This document shows positions 35,394 to 48,093 of a DNA stretch of 60,000 nt, piece after piece. The stretch comes from Membranipora membranacea (taxonomy: Eukaryota > Bryozoa > Gymnolaemata > Cheilostomatida > Membraniporidae): the NCBI GenBank assembly GCA_914767715.1, contig OU612072.1:26538001-26598000 (forward strand), read 5' to 3'. The notes under the pieces are model-generated. The model was not told the origin of the DNA, made no database searches, and saw nothing but the letters and a program-made list of their open reading frames with translations. Numbering within the stretch: position 1 is the first letter of the stretch; each line of letters opens with the position of its first letter. The translations under genes were made by a program, and so were the position numbers.

Positions 35394-36721
35394 AGTATTA
35401 GATCAATTGGCCTATTACTGTCATATATATATATACACATTTGTGCAATAAAGTGTGATATATTATATATCCCACTATTGTACCCATAAAAACCCTGGAC
35501 AATGAGTTTTTCATATATATATATAGTGGCTATCAGTGTGTATCAGCGCCGACTATTACCTTCTTCCACAAAATTGTTTATATATCAGAGTATATATATA
35601 ATCTGATATATATAATATATATACCTTGTGTGAAAAACTAATCGCATTTTCTGCCTGTAACCTTGTTTCACATGTGTATTCCATAGTTTTACACCAAACT
35701 TCAAATGATAGGATAGGTTTGATCTGTTATCCATGAAGTAGTGAGTTCTTTCAACCAAACAAGACATGGTGTTCCAATGGCTCCTCAAGCTTTGAATTTC
35801 CATTTTGCCTTCAAAATCTAGCTGAGATCCAACACTAATAAAAGGAGATAATCCCTACATTTTGATAGCTCATATAACTTTATGCAAAGCTACTGGCTAC
35901 ATGTTTTGATGCCGCAACTCTATATTTAAATTTTTGTCTGATGTCTCTGCTGGGCAAAGCCTAGCTGTGTCAGCAGTGGTTTAAGGTCCTGCAGCTTCTA
36001 ATGTAAGAAGGCAGAGCCCGTAATGTGTATCTCATCAGTTATTATTACGCTCAAAAAAGAACCGTTTCAATGGTGACAAATTTGTACCCAAGAAGTTTAC
36101 AAGAAAAACTTGTTTCCTCAAGTGTTAGTATTAGTAAATTTCGACACCGTTGTGGTAGTTTTGGTAAATCAAGGGTCCCCCTAATTGTCTGAGATATTAG
36201 CCACCCCTGGGCATGTAGCAATCTCTGATTTGAATGTTGATTTCAGGTGTAAGGTTTGGTCAGATTATTTTCACTCATCATCCGAGTTTGAACCAAATTT
36301 CTAATCCCTTACCGAAATCAATATGTTAATATTGATGGAGGCCTCTCATAGGGAGGTTTTGACAACATATGTAGCACCTGAGTCCCATGTTGTCACACAA
36401 TAAACACCTAAAGTTTTATCCATCCAGATTCAAATACTGCAAAACATACTAGATTCATACATGTTCTTCTCTTTTGGAATAATATTAGAGACAGCAGTTG
36501 ATGCTATGATATACCCTACAGGACAAAAAAATTCATGGATCAAAAATTCGCGATTGTCTTCTTTCGACCAAGGTTTCACGGCTTAAAAGGTTTGTGGAGT
36601 TGTCTTTGGGTGCCAGTGCTCTCATAACTTGAGCTGTAAATAAATCCAGAGGTAAAAAAATAACTAGGCACCACAACTTAACTTGCTTTTTTGTGATCTG
36701 CTTAACTCAATCAATATCACC
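35394..36721. other. AT-rich spacer, no gene
   Basis: Contains several short (TA)n tracts (35424-35440, 35514-35525, 35588-35625). No coding exon is supported. Confidence 0.45.
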
Positions 36722-37713
36722 ATGCATGAGTTTAGTCTCAACAGTTCATGCAGAGGATTTCATATTTACCAGAGTGTATGGACACCACAACTTCATGAGG
36801 AATTAGAGGTACTGGCACAATTTGTTATTCTACCCTTTTACTAGGTTTTTTTATTGTTTTTATTATTTTAGTATTTATTATTATGTGTGACCCAAAGGTA
36901 TTCATGAATCTGAGTCAAGGCAACCAGACTACAGGAATCCTTGCTTTGCAGCATGAATCATTTGATTCTCTGAATATATAGCTTGGTGCTACTTATTATG
37001 CTAGTACTAGTCCATACATCACCTATACACAAGGACTATCAAAGTATTTTGGAAAAACAGGATGGTGGAATGCATACTCTCCCTAGACAAGAAATAATAG
37101 AAAAAAGTATCATCTTGGGGGACTGCATTCGATTTGCATTACATAATGATTGCATGGTGTTGATGTTCATAATAATGGTGAGCCATCCATTGTACATAGA
37201 TTACTCTTTATCTGATTGCAGGTAGTATTGGAGAATGCCAACCATCATGACCCCTACTCAGGTGCCTTGCACTAAAAGTGTATCAAGGTCATTGGACATG
37301 TGGCTAGAGAAATCTCTCGGTCCCTCAATTTTTTTCTCAAGCGAGGCGGTACAGTCACTGGCAAAGTATATGATAGAGTCAGGAGACGGTCACCAATTGA
37401 ACAGGGAGGACTGGATATTCATGTTACCGTTACTGCAAGCCACCATGATGAGAAAGTCATTGCGAAGTTAAGAAGCTTTCTCTCAGTACACGCAGAGATA
37501 TACTCTGCTCCATCGATTCATTCCCCAAGCTTTCCCAGTAAGATTACTGTCACCAAACACATCTCAAAGCAACCAGAAGTGAATATCATAAGCTCTGATG
37601 ATGAACCTGTAGTAGAAGAAACGACCCAGAGCTTACGTTATCAGCTCAGACTCAGATTAGGTTTGCATCAACTCAGGCGATTTGCCAACAGCTGTTCACA
37701 AACATATCTCTGA
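36722..37713 (+). pseudogene. HIRAN-like domain gene, two exons, one in-frame stop
   Basis: Exon 1 (36722-36808) reads RGFHIYQSVWTPQLHEELE and ends at a GTACTG donor in phase 0. Exon 2 (37222-37713, after 'ctgattgcag') continues ENANHHDPYSGAL, then KVIGHVAREISRSLNFFLKR, a basic Arg-rich stretch (DRVRRRSP) and an acidic Ser segment (SSDDEPVVEE). The order G-F-H-x-Y ... N-x-x-D-P-Y-x-x-A-L ... I-G-H-V-x-R-x-I-S is that of HIRAN-like DNA-associated domains found in many multi-copy invertebrate genes. TAA at 37273-37275 interrupts exon 2 between the two halves of the domain; otherwise the frame is intact. Probably a young pseudogene. Confidence 0.6.
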
Positions 37714-38052
37714 GACTTGTAGATTTGTGACACAATCACACACACTCACATACATGAATCTTTTTAATATATTTTAAGCCACAGTGCCAATTTTTACACA
37801 AATTTCTCGAAAAAGAAATCTCAAAAATTCTGCAGTAATTGATATACTAGTCCATGTAATTCATATCAACAAAAATCTCCTTGTGATAAAATTAATATTA
37901 AAAAATTTCCTTTTCTCAAAGTTATTCCAGTACTTTTGTCAAATATATATACATATATTAAACTATTTTACACATATTTAACTATTTGTCCATGACAAAC
38001 TTGTGCAAAGAGAAGTAATATTATATTATTATAATACATTTTGATAAAAAAA

Positions 38053-38430
38053 ATTGGTACCAATAATATTCTAAACACTTATAAATCTGTAAATATATAA
38101 CCATGCTTTTTTTGTAAATCTCGTGTCTATCTACCTGTACAAGAGTTTGTGTATATTACAAAATACATTACAATTAAAATTGGTACCAATAATATTCTAA
38201 ACACTTATAAATCTGTAAATATATAACCATGCTATTTTTGTAAATCTCGTGTCTATCTACCTGTACAAGAGTTTGTACATATTACAAAATACATTACAAT
38301 TAAAATTGGTACCAATAATATTCTAAACACTTATAAATCTGTAAATATATAACCATGCTATTTTTGTAAATCTCGTGTCTATCTACCTGTACAAGAATTT
38401 GTACATATTAAAAACTACATTACGATTAAA
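38053..38430 (+). repeat. Three tandem 126-bp repeats
   Basis: 'attggtaccaataatattc' begins at 38053, 38179 and 38305, giving an exact 126-bp period. Units are nearly identical, each containing 'gtgtctatctacctgtacaa'. Very AT-rich and non-coding. Confidence 0.9.
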
Positions 38431-38983
38431 ATTTTCCTCATTGATGTTGGTACACTAAAACCCATTTGTTCACAATTGAATCACTGAAACTAACGTGACT
38501 CTACATAAAGCAGACAATATCTTTGAATGGATCGTCATTTACCGGCCCCAGTTCACAAGCTTCCTTTATGCCGCAGTGACTGAACCCATTGATGATAATC
38601 TCTTTCCTGGGAGCCTGTTGGAAGAATACATACAGTCCGCTAATTCACTGAGTACCACGCTCCCTCAATGTGACCAATGACTTTAGAATAGATCCTGAAA
38701 TTAAAAAAGTGTACATACTATTGTAGTTGTTGCACTATTCAGCATAGCCTGAGAACCATAAGAGTCTACAGATCTGTTGGTTTACATTTCTAATAAATCT
38801 AGTGGTACATTGATATTAACATCGAACATTAAATACACTCCAAACTGCTTACGCCAAGTGTTCGCGAATACAATCGACCATTCTTTTCTCACAGCTTGAA
38901 TTCTCAAACTATCAAAATTCCCCTCAGAAAATTTTTTCCTGGAGATACAAAATTACTTCAAGTAGCTGTACTTGTAACTAATT

Positions 38984-41125
38984 CTACGAACCCAACTCCT
39001 CGTAGTTGCGTGCTCCGTCAACCTCCAGGCGAACAACTTGCTCTGTGTACCACTCAGCGTACCTCCTCTTCAGGTAATTTTTAGCTGGTTTGTTGACACT
39101 GATGTCCAACGGTTGTAGGTGGTCCGTCATGTTTTTTTGGGACCATCACTAGTCGTACATTCAGCTCTTCGAGGCGCTATTGAATTCCATCAGTGGTGTG
39201 CGCTCTGAATGCGTCGTATATCAGTAGAGCCGTTGTTGTTGGCTGGTTGAGCTATGCTCTTTTAGCTGTTATGTAAGGCTACAGAACCTCATTGATATAC
39301 AACATCATGGTCTCCTGGTTGGACCGATGGGATGGGTTCTGTGTTAGGGAGAATCCTGCTGGAAATTTGCGTTTTGGCAGCGACTGGCTCGTCTTTCCAG
39401 TATAAATCAACTGCATTGGCAGGAACTAGCCTGACAATGTCACGGTGAAGATTGCCGTTAAGGCCCTCTTGTCAGCACCACCGGCTATTGATTCCTTACT
39501 CGTCCCCTCAGCCTCCGTGGTCCACTCTCCAGCATGGATGTAGTGTAAGGGAGTCTGGTCCCAGTTAATCACCATCTCAGCCGGTATCTGATCTCTTGAT
39601 ACATGAGTAGCTATTTTATTACAGAAGGTAAACTTTTTCTCACTGACTTAGCTGCAAAAAGAAAAAACCCTCATATCATTGAACTAATTTTTCAATTTTT
39701 ATGGCATTTTTTTAGTAACACAGGCATTGAGACTCCCATTCAAATTTTTGTTTGTTTCAGTTGGCAGTCAACTTACTATCCTGCTGATATGTGACATACA
39801 CAACAACATTAACAACATTCTCACCACGTAATTCAGGCCTGGAAATCTCCCAAAAATACTCAGTCAAAATGATATGCTATCATTGACTGATTGCGCACGG
39901 TGACTCCCAAATGATGCATTTTGGGATATTATTTAACATTACTTTTTATCCACAGCTATCTTATTTACTTCTAAAAATATACAAATCACTGGAATGAGAT
40001 GAGTCATCAATGTTATTTACTTCTGAAAATGCACAAACAAAGTTTTGAACTAATGATGAGCAATCAACCTGCAATTAGCTTTTTATGCTTAAGCCATTAT
40101 GCGACTTATTCAGATGGCAGCTGAAGTTTGCCTGTAGCCGAGCATCTTTTTTTAAAACCTATCCTAATCACAATACTCTCTGCCAAGGACTCTGTAATAT
40201 TCATGTGACCATCGTTCTCTTTTAATCCCACACGGTTGACTACCTGGAGAAATCAATTAAAAATGATCTTGAATAACAAACACCACAAACCATATTTCTC
40301 TGGTCTTGCACTATGACAGGTATACCATCATTAATCATTTTTACATGATGTAAAAAAGCCTCGATTATTTCAACCTAATGTAGCTCACATTCACTGCACA
40401 TAGGATGAATAATTATGGCTAATTTTATTTATTAATATTTGTAAATGCGAATATAAACTTTTCAAATGTGAATGCATAAAGCTTACCTGCATAGTAGCAA
40501 TGCCAAGGCACTGAACTGTGTGCCGATCAACAATCCCTGCTGACTCCCTCACAATCGTTATCTTCTTTTTTACCACTTCATCGAGCTTTTCTCCTATCAA
40601 TAATGGTGGTCAAAACTTGGCCGGAGAATTCTGTAACAAATAATTGTGTATAAAAACTCAGTGGTGCAACACTTCTATCCTTCGATTTCACAAACGGTCG
40701 GTGTGTAGGCCCAGTCGATGTTGTCAATAATGCACTCATATCTTATTCCACAGATTCCGATGGGGGTGTGTTGGTTAGTGCACCAATGACAGAGCGGTAA
40801 TGCTGAGGAGTTACCAACGCTGTGTAAATGATGCGCTAGTTGAAGCTTAACAGGAGTCACAACCAAATTATAAATAATAACTCATACACAGAGGACATGT
40901 AACAAATCAAACTAAAACTAACCTGAGGGCCGTACTTGAGCGATTCTCTGAACTTATCTCTCCATGTCCTGACAGTTGATTCTGTTAGTATGTGGTACTT
41001 TGGGCGAAACTTCTTCAAAGCAGCTGCTGTAGAATGATCATGTGCATATTTACCAACAGTCTTCCATCTTCCTCTGTGTAACTATTGTATTTAATCCTTC
41101 TGTTCACTTTTGGATTTTTTCCCAT
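38984..41125 (-). pseudogene. Decayed pogo/Tigger-type DNA transposase with four exons
   Basis: Exon-like blocks on the minus strand are 41125-40923 (KIGKYAHDHSTAAALKKF-type start after a frameshift, then LTESTVRTWRDKFRESLKYG), about 40592-40487 (GEKLDEVVKKKITIVRESAG), 40243-40132 (DGHMNITESLAESI, IGFKKRCSAT) and 39651-38984 (EMVINWDQTPLHYIHAGEWT, then LIYTGKT, LIYDAFRAH and EWYTEQVVRLEVDGARNYEE). This is the order of a pogo/CENP-B-like transposase: HTH, second DNA-binding half, then a DDE domain with NWDQT and the FDxFRxQ-type second Asp. At least five stops or frameshifts show that it is dead. Exon 3 ends at a GC donor. I did not find the terminal repeats. Confidence 0.65.
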
Positions 41126-41949
41126 CTGTCGCTCAAACTGAAATAAAACACAAAAGTGCATGCAAACATCTCATTCAATATACTCCTTAATAAAGCATTC
41201 ACCACATTTATCATTTGCTTTGTCTGTTGTGCTTGAAGGTGTTGATATATTACTTTTGATACAGTTTGCTCATTTCATAGCTTTAAGAACTGTTGCTGGC
41301 TACTTACTGTGTCAGGGATGCAAGCTGCTTTGAGATATATCTTCTTTCACTTAAACAGCATCATGCTATGACTCAACTACACATTGTACATACATAGCAT
41401 TTACAACAACGGCTAGATAATTTAAAGAACCATTTTTCCATATTTCTGTGCACAACCAAGTATTGTGTGTCGATATCAGTATATCAGATATCAGAGTTAG
41501 GGACTAAGACAATTTATGCAAAAACCTTTGAAAACAACATCGGAGAATTCTCAGTGGTTGGCAGTGTACATGATTATCCTAGGGGTCTTTATGTTGCTAA
41601 AACAAAATCCAGTTTGTTGATGTGTGGTGTATTTATCAAGATGGCTAAACACTTTGTATTCCCACTATTTTACTGACAATTATTATATTATCTAAGGAAA
41701 TTCCCTGATATCTGCATCATTTCAAATTTCAATCAAAATTTTGACATCATGTTAGTCTCATCTATTCTCCCACTACTATTGAGGTTTGATAAAGGTTTTG
41801 TAGTTTTATCATTACAATTATATATTATTATATTTTAACCTCACAGTATTATTTGACAAGTTCATAGTACTTAATAAAAATGTTCCTTCTTAAAAAAATT
41901 GGTGTGGTTTGAAAAAGTAGGATGTTTATCATATTTTCTACTTCGCATT
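41126..41949. other. Spacer, no gene seen
   Basis: AT-rich sequence between the pogo-type element and the LINE. The frame at 41467-41676 has no domain. Confidence 0.4.
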
Positions 41950-42833
41950 CAAGCACCATTATAATGTCGCCTGGAGGTTTCACAAGCCAGTGATTCTGAC
42001 AGCCGGTCCCAAGCCCAGGTAAAGACAGAGGGTTCAACAACAGGAAGGGCATCCAGTTGGTGAAATCCCCCCGCTTCACAGAAAACATGCAGGGACAATC
42101 AATGCTAGGACGCCACCCTTATGTGGCACTTCGCAGCTGGACCACCATCGCCCAGACGCTGTGGTAAGAAAACGAGAGGGGCGATACTGTAAACTAAGAA
42201 TGGCCACGATAAATATTGGTCCTCTTACAGGAAAAAGCAGGGAAGTTGCTGCAATTATGTTAGCCAGGAAGATCGACATACTATGCCTACAGGAATTGAG
42301 ATGGACTGGGGGTCAATCTATCGGAAAAGCCAGGGCTCTTGGTGATGGGTACAAGTTGTACTATTGCGGAGGGAAGAAAACAAGAAATTGAGTTGGGATT
42401 CGTCTCAGTGGATATTGGCAGGATAAAATAATAGCAGTAGAAAGGAAGCCAGATCGCATAATATATATGAAATTGGTAATACCTGGATCATCAACATCAT
42501 ATCAGTGTATGCCCCCCCCCCAGCAAGGATGCAGTCACGAGGAGAAAGATTTGTTCTGGAACCAACTTAACGGCATCTTGGCTGGAATTCCAGAAGGAGA
42601 AGAGTTGATAGTTGCGGGAGACTTGAATGGACATGATGGAAGGGATAGAGAGGGAGTAGATAGATGACATGGAGGTTGGATGATAGGAAGGATAAATGAG
42701 GAGGGAGAGAGAGTGTTGGAGATGGCACAGACATACGACTTGGCACTCATAAACACTTTGTTGAAAAGAAGGAAGAGCATCTGATAACATTCAAGAGTGG
42801 AGGAAGCTGCTACAAGTCCTTCATAGAGTCAGT

Positions 42834-43375
42834 AATCACCTACCACTTGGTTGTGCTATATAGTCATCTAAGCTCAGACTCTAAGAACAAGTTACAATCT
42901 GTGATAAGAACTGCAGGTTACCTATCATGCAAACTTACGTTCACACCCGTAGACGACCTTTACTCTAATATACTGAAAGTAAAGAGCCTCCGTATGATTG
43001 CCACTGAAGATGAACCACTACTCCGTCTTAACCAGCTGCCGTCAGGCAGATATCACTCAGTCAAATTCTGCGTGCAGATCCGTGCCAAATGTCTAAGAGC
43101 AGAATGTATCAAATACCTAAATAGTGTCCTCAAAAAGTAATAGTATTTTTTATGGTCGTTTCATTTTATTTATTTTTACAGAATCAACGGTTTTAACAAT
43201 TTTACAGAGCACCCTACAGAGACAGTTTTATTTCTCAGAGACTGAGACCAAATATAAATATACATACATACACACATACATACATACATACATGCATGCA
43301 TGCATGCACGCACGCACGCACGCACACACGCACACACGCACGCACGCACACACACACACACATACATAAGTCAGT
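42834..43375 (+). mobile_element. Nested 3' fragment of another LINE
   Basis: Inserted in the RTE element. The open frame 42847-43140 (NKLQSVIRTAGYLSC, then LRLNQLPSGRYHSVKF) is the C-terminal end typical of jockey/CR1-type reverse transcriptases. It is followed by a 3' UTR and a microsatellite tail at 43255-43368. AGTCAGT occurs at both borders (42827-42833 and 43369-43375), and removing the insert plus one copy restores the RTE frame across the junction. It is therefore a 5'-truncated LINE insertion with a 7-bp target duplication. Confidence 0.75.
43255..43368 (+). repeat. Compound microsatellite (ATAC/ATGC/ACGC/AC)
   Basis: Successive blocks of tetranucleotide and dinucleotide repeats at the tail of the nested LINE fragment. 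The open frames here on both strands are artefacts of the repeat. Confidence 0.9.
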
Positions 43376-45640
43376 CATAGACTATATAACGATCAGAAGA
43401 CACCACCTAGGAGTAGTGGGGAACTGCAAGGTAGTGCCAGGAGAGTCTATAGCACCACAGCATAGAGTTCTCATAGCGGATCTTACAGTGAAGAGAAAGT
43501 GAGAGCGGCGAAGGAAAAGAAAGGCTAGGACTAAGTGGTGGAAGCTTAAGGAAGAAGGGCAAGAGTGTATAGAGAAATTGACTGAATACATCGAGAGTAA
43601 GGAGACAAGGGAATGGACATGGGACAATACGTACCAGAAGGCATTTGAACTAGCAAAAGAGGAACTCGGTGAAACATCTGGAGGGAAATACATAGAGAAA
43701 GAGTCTTGGTTTTGGAATTCAGAGGTACAGGAAGCAGTAGGACAGAAACGTGATGCTGTTAAGGAGTGGCAGAGAGCGAAGGAAAGACTGGAGATGGACC
43801 CAGAGGAGGCTGAAGCGAAAGAAAGAGACTATAGAAGAAAGATTAAAACAACAAAGGAGAAAGTGGCAATAGCAAAAGAAAAGGGGTATGAAAATCTGTA
43901 TGAAGATCTCAAAGATAATGGACCAAAGAATCTCTATAAGCTTGCAAAAACCAGAAAAAGGAGGTCTCAAGACATAGACAGGATGATCTTTGTAAAGGAT
44001 AGAGAGGGCAAGATCTTGTGTGGAGATGACGATATTAAGAAGAGATGGATACAATATTTTGACAAGTTGCTCAACACCAAAAATCAAAGGAAGGACTTGC
44101 AGAGGAGTGATGAAATAAAGGGACCAATGAGGCTGATAAGCGAATCCGAAGTCAAAATACAGTTAGAGAAGATGAAAAATGGAAAGGCAAGTGGACCAGA
44201 TGAATTCCCAATAGAGGTAGTGAAGAGTCTTGGGCAGACAGGTTTGACCTGGATGACAGTGTACTACAAGATGTACAGGAAAATGGGATACCACCGGAAA
44301 TCACACCTTTGTATAAGCAAAAGGGAGATCCTCTAAACTGTTCAAACTATAGAGGGATAAAACTCCTTAGTCACTGTCTAAAGCTCTGATTGTGAGTGAT
44401 AGAGGCGAGTATAAGGGAAATGAGTAACATCAGTGGCAGGCAGTATGGCTTCCAGAAAGGGAAGTCAACAACATAGCCAATGTTTTGTTTGAGAGTACTA
44501 CAGGAAAAGATGAGGGAACATCAAAAGGACTTACATATGGTTTTTGTCGACCTAGAGAAGGCAAATGACACAGTACCTAGAGACCTAATCTGGTACTGTC
44601 TGAGGAAGCGTGGAGTTCCTGAGACATATGTGAGTGCAATCAAAGACATGTACAAGGACTGCAAAACATCGGTTGTGACAAGTGTAGGTGAAACAGATGA
44701 GATTGAGATAAAAGTAGGATTACATGAAGGATCTGCACTTAGCCCTTTCCTTTTCATATTGATCTTGTATGCATCACCGGGGAAATTCAGGAGGACACGC
44801 CATGGGCAAGGCTGTTTGCTGACGACCTTGTTCTTTGCGATGAAACTAGAGAGTGGATGGAAGACAGACTGGAGGGGGTGTTTAGAAGACGCAGGATTAA
44901 AAGTAAGTAGGCCAAAGACAGGACATCTACCGCCAGCTGGAACCTTACAAAGGATAGAAATGAAGAAGTATGATGGAGAAGGTTCAACTGATCTGCCGCA
45001 GATATCAACATTCAAATACCTGGGAACCACAATAGATCAAAAGGATAGAGACTGGCATGGATTAGATGGAGAGAGCTGACAGGAGTGCTTTGCGATAAGA
45101 AAATTCCCACCAAGCTCAAGGTTCTATTGTACAAGACAGCAATAAAACCTACACTGATGTATGGAAATGAGATCTGGCCACTGACTCAAAGACAAGAAGA
45201 CAAGACAAGTGCAACTGAGATGAGGATGCTCCGACACATTTTTAATATAGACTGGGAAGAGCATAAAACAAATGAGAGTATAAGGGAGGAGGCCAAAATA
45301 GAAGCGATTGCAATAGGTATGAGGAGGAGACGTCTTCAATGGTATGGACATTTACGCAGGAGAGATAGGGAGGAAGATATTAGAATGGTGGCTGAGATGA
45401 GAATTCAGGAAAAGAGAAAGAGAGGGAGGCCAAAGAAAAAATGGATGGATACAGTGAAGGATGACATGCTGAGATGGAGCCTCTCAGATGAAGATGCTGA
45501 TGATAGAATCAGATGGCATTCTCTTGCCAGTCAGGCTATGAATGAAGATGCCACAAAAAGTCATTTTTACAGCACATTTTGATGAATGCATTGACAAGAA
45601 AATATGTGGAAGACAAATCATGCTTCAAAACATCATAATT

Positions 45641-45796
45641 AGATGGATGGACGGAAGGATGGACGGAAGGATGGACGGAAGGAGGGACGGAAGGAGGGAC
45701 GGATGGATGGACGGACGGATGGACGGATGGATGGACGTATGGATGGACAGATGGATGGACGGATGGACGGACGGACGGATGGACGGATGGACGGAT
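45641..45796 (+). repeat. (GGAT/GGAC/GGAA)n tetranucleotide tail
   Basis: About 39 tetranucleotide units at the 3' end of the RTE element. It probably grew from the element's own terminal repeat. The repetitive peptides it encodes in several frames are not genes. Confidence 0.9.
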
Positions 45797-45881
45797 CAAT
45801 GCAACGAGGACAAATGAGACCGTGTGCACAAATTAGTTCACCTAAATAGTTATTATAAAAGGAACTGGACAGGGGTATAAC

Positions 45882-48083
45882 CGGTACGTACGAAAATCCG
45901 AACCACGAACTCACAGGCTACGAACCTTTAAAAAAACGAACCTTCAATGTGTCTGATAACATAATTTCGTCCAATGATATTCACTGTAACAAAATATTAA
46001 CAGTTTGATGCACAGGGTTATCCTCTCTTGCACTTTGGCAAATGGTAGGAGGACAATTCCCATCCCAGCAGAGAGTTTGAGACATAGGAGCAGGGAAGGT
46101 GGAGGGGAATAGGGAGGGGAGTAGGGAGTTTGTCCCCGACTGTACAAAGAAGGGGATTTTGTTCTAGAAAAGACGTCAGGCTAGATCATGGCTTGAATGA
46201 TTTCCAGATTGAGAGAGAGGTTCTGGAGAGCTGGGAGCCACCCAGTTCAAACTTAGTGATTATCATGCGACTGATCCTGGAAAATTGAGTGATTATGCAC
46301 ACAATGCGCTGTGATCCTTTTACTTATTAAATGACGGTTGAAAATACTCTGTTTACGTGATTATTGCGCTGTTTGAGCGATATGGTGATCCGAGCAGATA
46401 ATATATTATATGTGCATTTAAATAAAGGTAATGGTTCAGAGAACAGACTGTTCAATGAACTTATTTGTATATTATGGTGCCTGAAATAGCGGCGAAATAA
46501 GAGGCAGACAAAAGTCCTGAGAGAATAGTCATGGCTCGGGTGGATTAATACTGAAGCGTGAGCATTCATGGCTGTGAATACACATGTGATGGCAGACCAT
46601 TGGGGACATAAAGCAGTTCCTATCCAATCGTAGTGGCGATGTATGTTGTTAATGACAGTAAGCTAACTATCAAGCCATCACTGTTGCACACCAGCTATCA
46701 CAAGGATTGTGCTGTGTCATCTGGTACTGCGTAACTAAAATAAACAGAAAATATCACATTCAAATCCAAAGAGAAAAGTTTGATTTTATATGTCATGTTA
46801 TTATGAGTTAAAATTTATAACTCACTTTTTTGCTCACGTCACTCTACTCCTAGCTTTAGAGCAGCATGAGGTAAGCTCCCTGTATCGTCATTGCCGGTTA
46901 ATATTATTTGCTTTATCATGGCTAGATGGTGACTGGTGTAGCTTACACCATATTATCTATCAATCATGCTCGACTGGGATAAAATGAATAATACACCAAT
47001 AAATTATGGTACATACCTGACCCAACTTCCAGCTTAATTACTATGTTGTTGCTTTGCAAGAGGGCGTTGCAGTAGACTAGGATATTATCATTAGTTTAGT
47101 CCGGGCCACCACAGGTTGAACCTGACTTTGTTACACAGCGATAGTACAGCATGTTAGTCTGACCATCGAACCAAAATACCCATCGTCGCACTATATTATA
47201 GAAGAAAAACAGCCATTTTGTTGGTATTCTGTGGTACAAGCCAGAGAAATCAATAGCTGAAGTTGTAATGAATAGGGTCCCGCATGGATATCTACAAACA
47301 CAAGATTTCTTATGTTAGTAACTGCAATATGCAGTACATATAAGTATTTGCCTAACCACTTTCATAGAATCATTTGCCTAATATGGGCTGCACAAACAAA
47401 CCCTCAGAGATGAGCTGATCATTACATTGAGCTTGATCAAGCCTGCTCAAGCTAATGTAAATTTCAGAGAGGCAACACTGATCTGATATTTCTAAGTGTA
47501 GCATGAAATGCTGTATTTAAGACCTAACAGTTATACTTATATAGTAAATAAGCTCAATTTTTTATAGAAGAATAATAATCTATATATTAGAGGTCCTACT
47601 TTGGCCCTCATGCTTTGAAACCAAAGAACAGCCATGAACTTTCAAAACAATATTTCAAGATAGGCTAACACCCATAAAACATACTTGTTAACTCTGTTGA
47701 GATGTGATGATTCAGGAGGTGTCCTCCATTACAGCCTTCTCTGGTAGCTCCACATACTTCCATCATTTTCAAACTTGCAGGAATGTATAGTCAAACCATT
47801 CCTCTCTCTAATGCAAAAGTTCATTTGGATTCATCATGACTAATTTGACATCTACTAGGTGTGCACAAAACTGTGCCGCTGCCACCTAGCTCTCCATAAT
47901 TTTTGACCAAATGACTATGAGCTTGTGCAATGAGCTCTATAAAACGTCAAAGTTTTACATCTCTTATATTATTGGTCACTTATCCAAAACATGACATTTC
48001 ATTGGCCACTGACAATTTAAACTGTGAGCAAATTGATTTAAACAGGAGAGGATAATCCTGAGTTCGGTTTTTCGTACCTACCG
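45882..48083. mobile_element. Non-autonomous DNA transposon, 22-bp TIRs and 10-bp target duplication
   Basis: The left terminus CGGTACGTACGAAAATCC (45882 on) and the reverse complement of the right terminus CGGTAGGTACGAAAAACC (48083 back) match at 20 of 22 positions over the full TIR. GGGGTATAAC lies directly outside both ends (45872-45881 and 48084-48093). The total is 2202 bp. The left subterminal region repeats CGAAC several times. A 10-bp duplication fits Mutator-like (MULE) elements best. No transposase frame is recognised inside. Confidence 0.85.
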
Positions 48084-48093
48084 GGGGTATAAC

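Larger units (their letters stand above)
41950..45800 (+). mobile_element. RTE-type LINE retrotransposon, nearly full length but broken
   Basis: A 5' leader (about 41950-42199, with 'aacaggaagggcatcc') precedes an endonuclease frame from ATG 42200: DILCLQELRWTG, IIYMKLV and VAGDLNGHDGRD. After a nested insertion (42834-43375) comes the reverse transcriptase: KASGPDEFPIEVVKSLG, NYRGIKLLS, HMVFVDLEKANDTVPRD and, in a shifted frame at 44815-44826, FADDLVL. The C-terminal region has PTLMYGNEIWPL and RRRRLQWYGHLRRRD up to 45582. In-frame stops (42389 TGA, 43502) and several frameshifts inactivate it. The 3' end runs into a (GGAT/GGAC)n tail, in keeping with the short-repeat tails of RTE elements. 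Confidence 0.8.

Noticed and set aside
43124-43502. His/Thr-rich and Cys/Val-rich frames
   Set aside because: Artefacts of the AC-rich microsatellite at 43255-43368.
45536-45914. Long open frames of repeating DGRM or SVHP/RPSI peptides on both strands
   Set aside because: They are translations of the tetranucleotide repeat and overlap in several frames.
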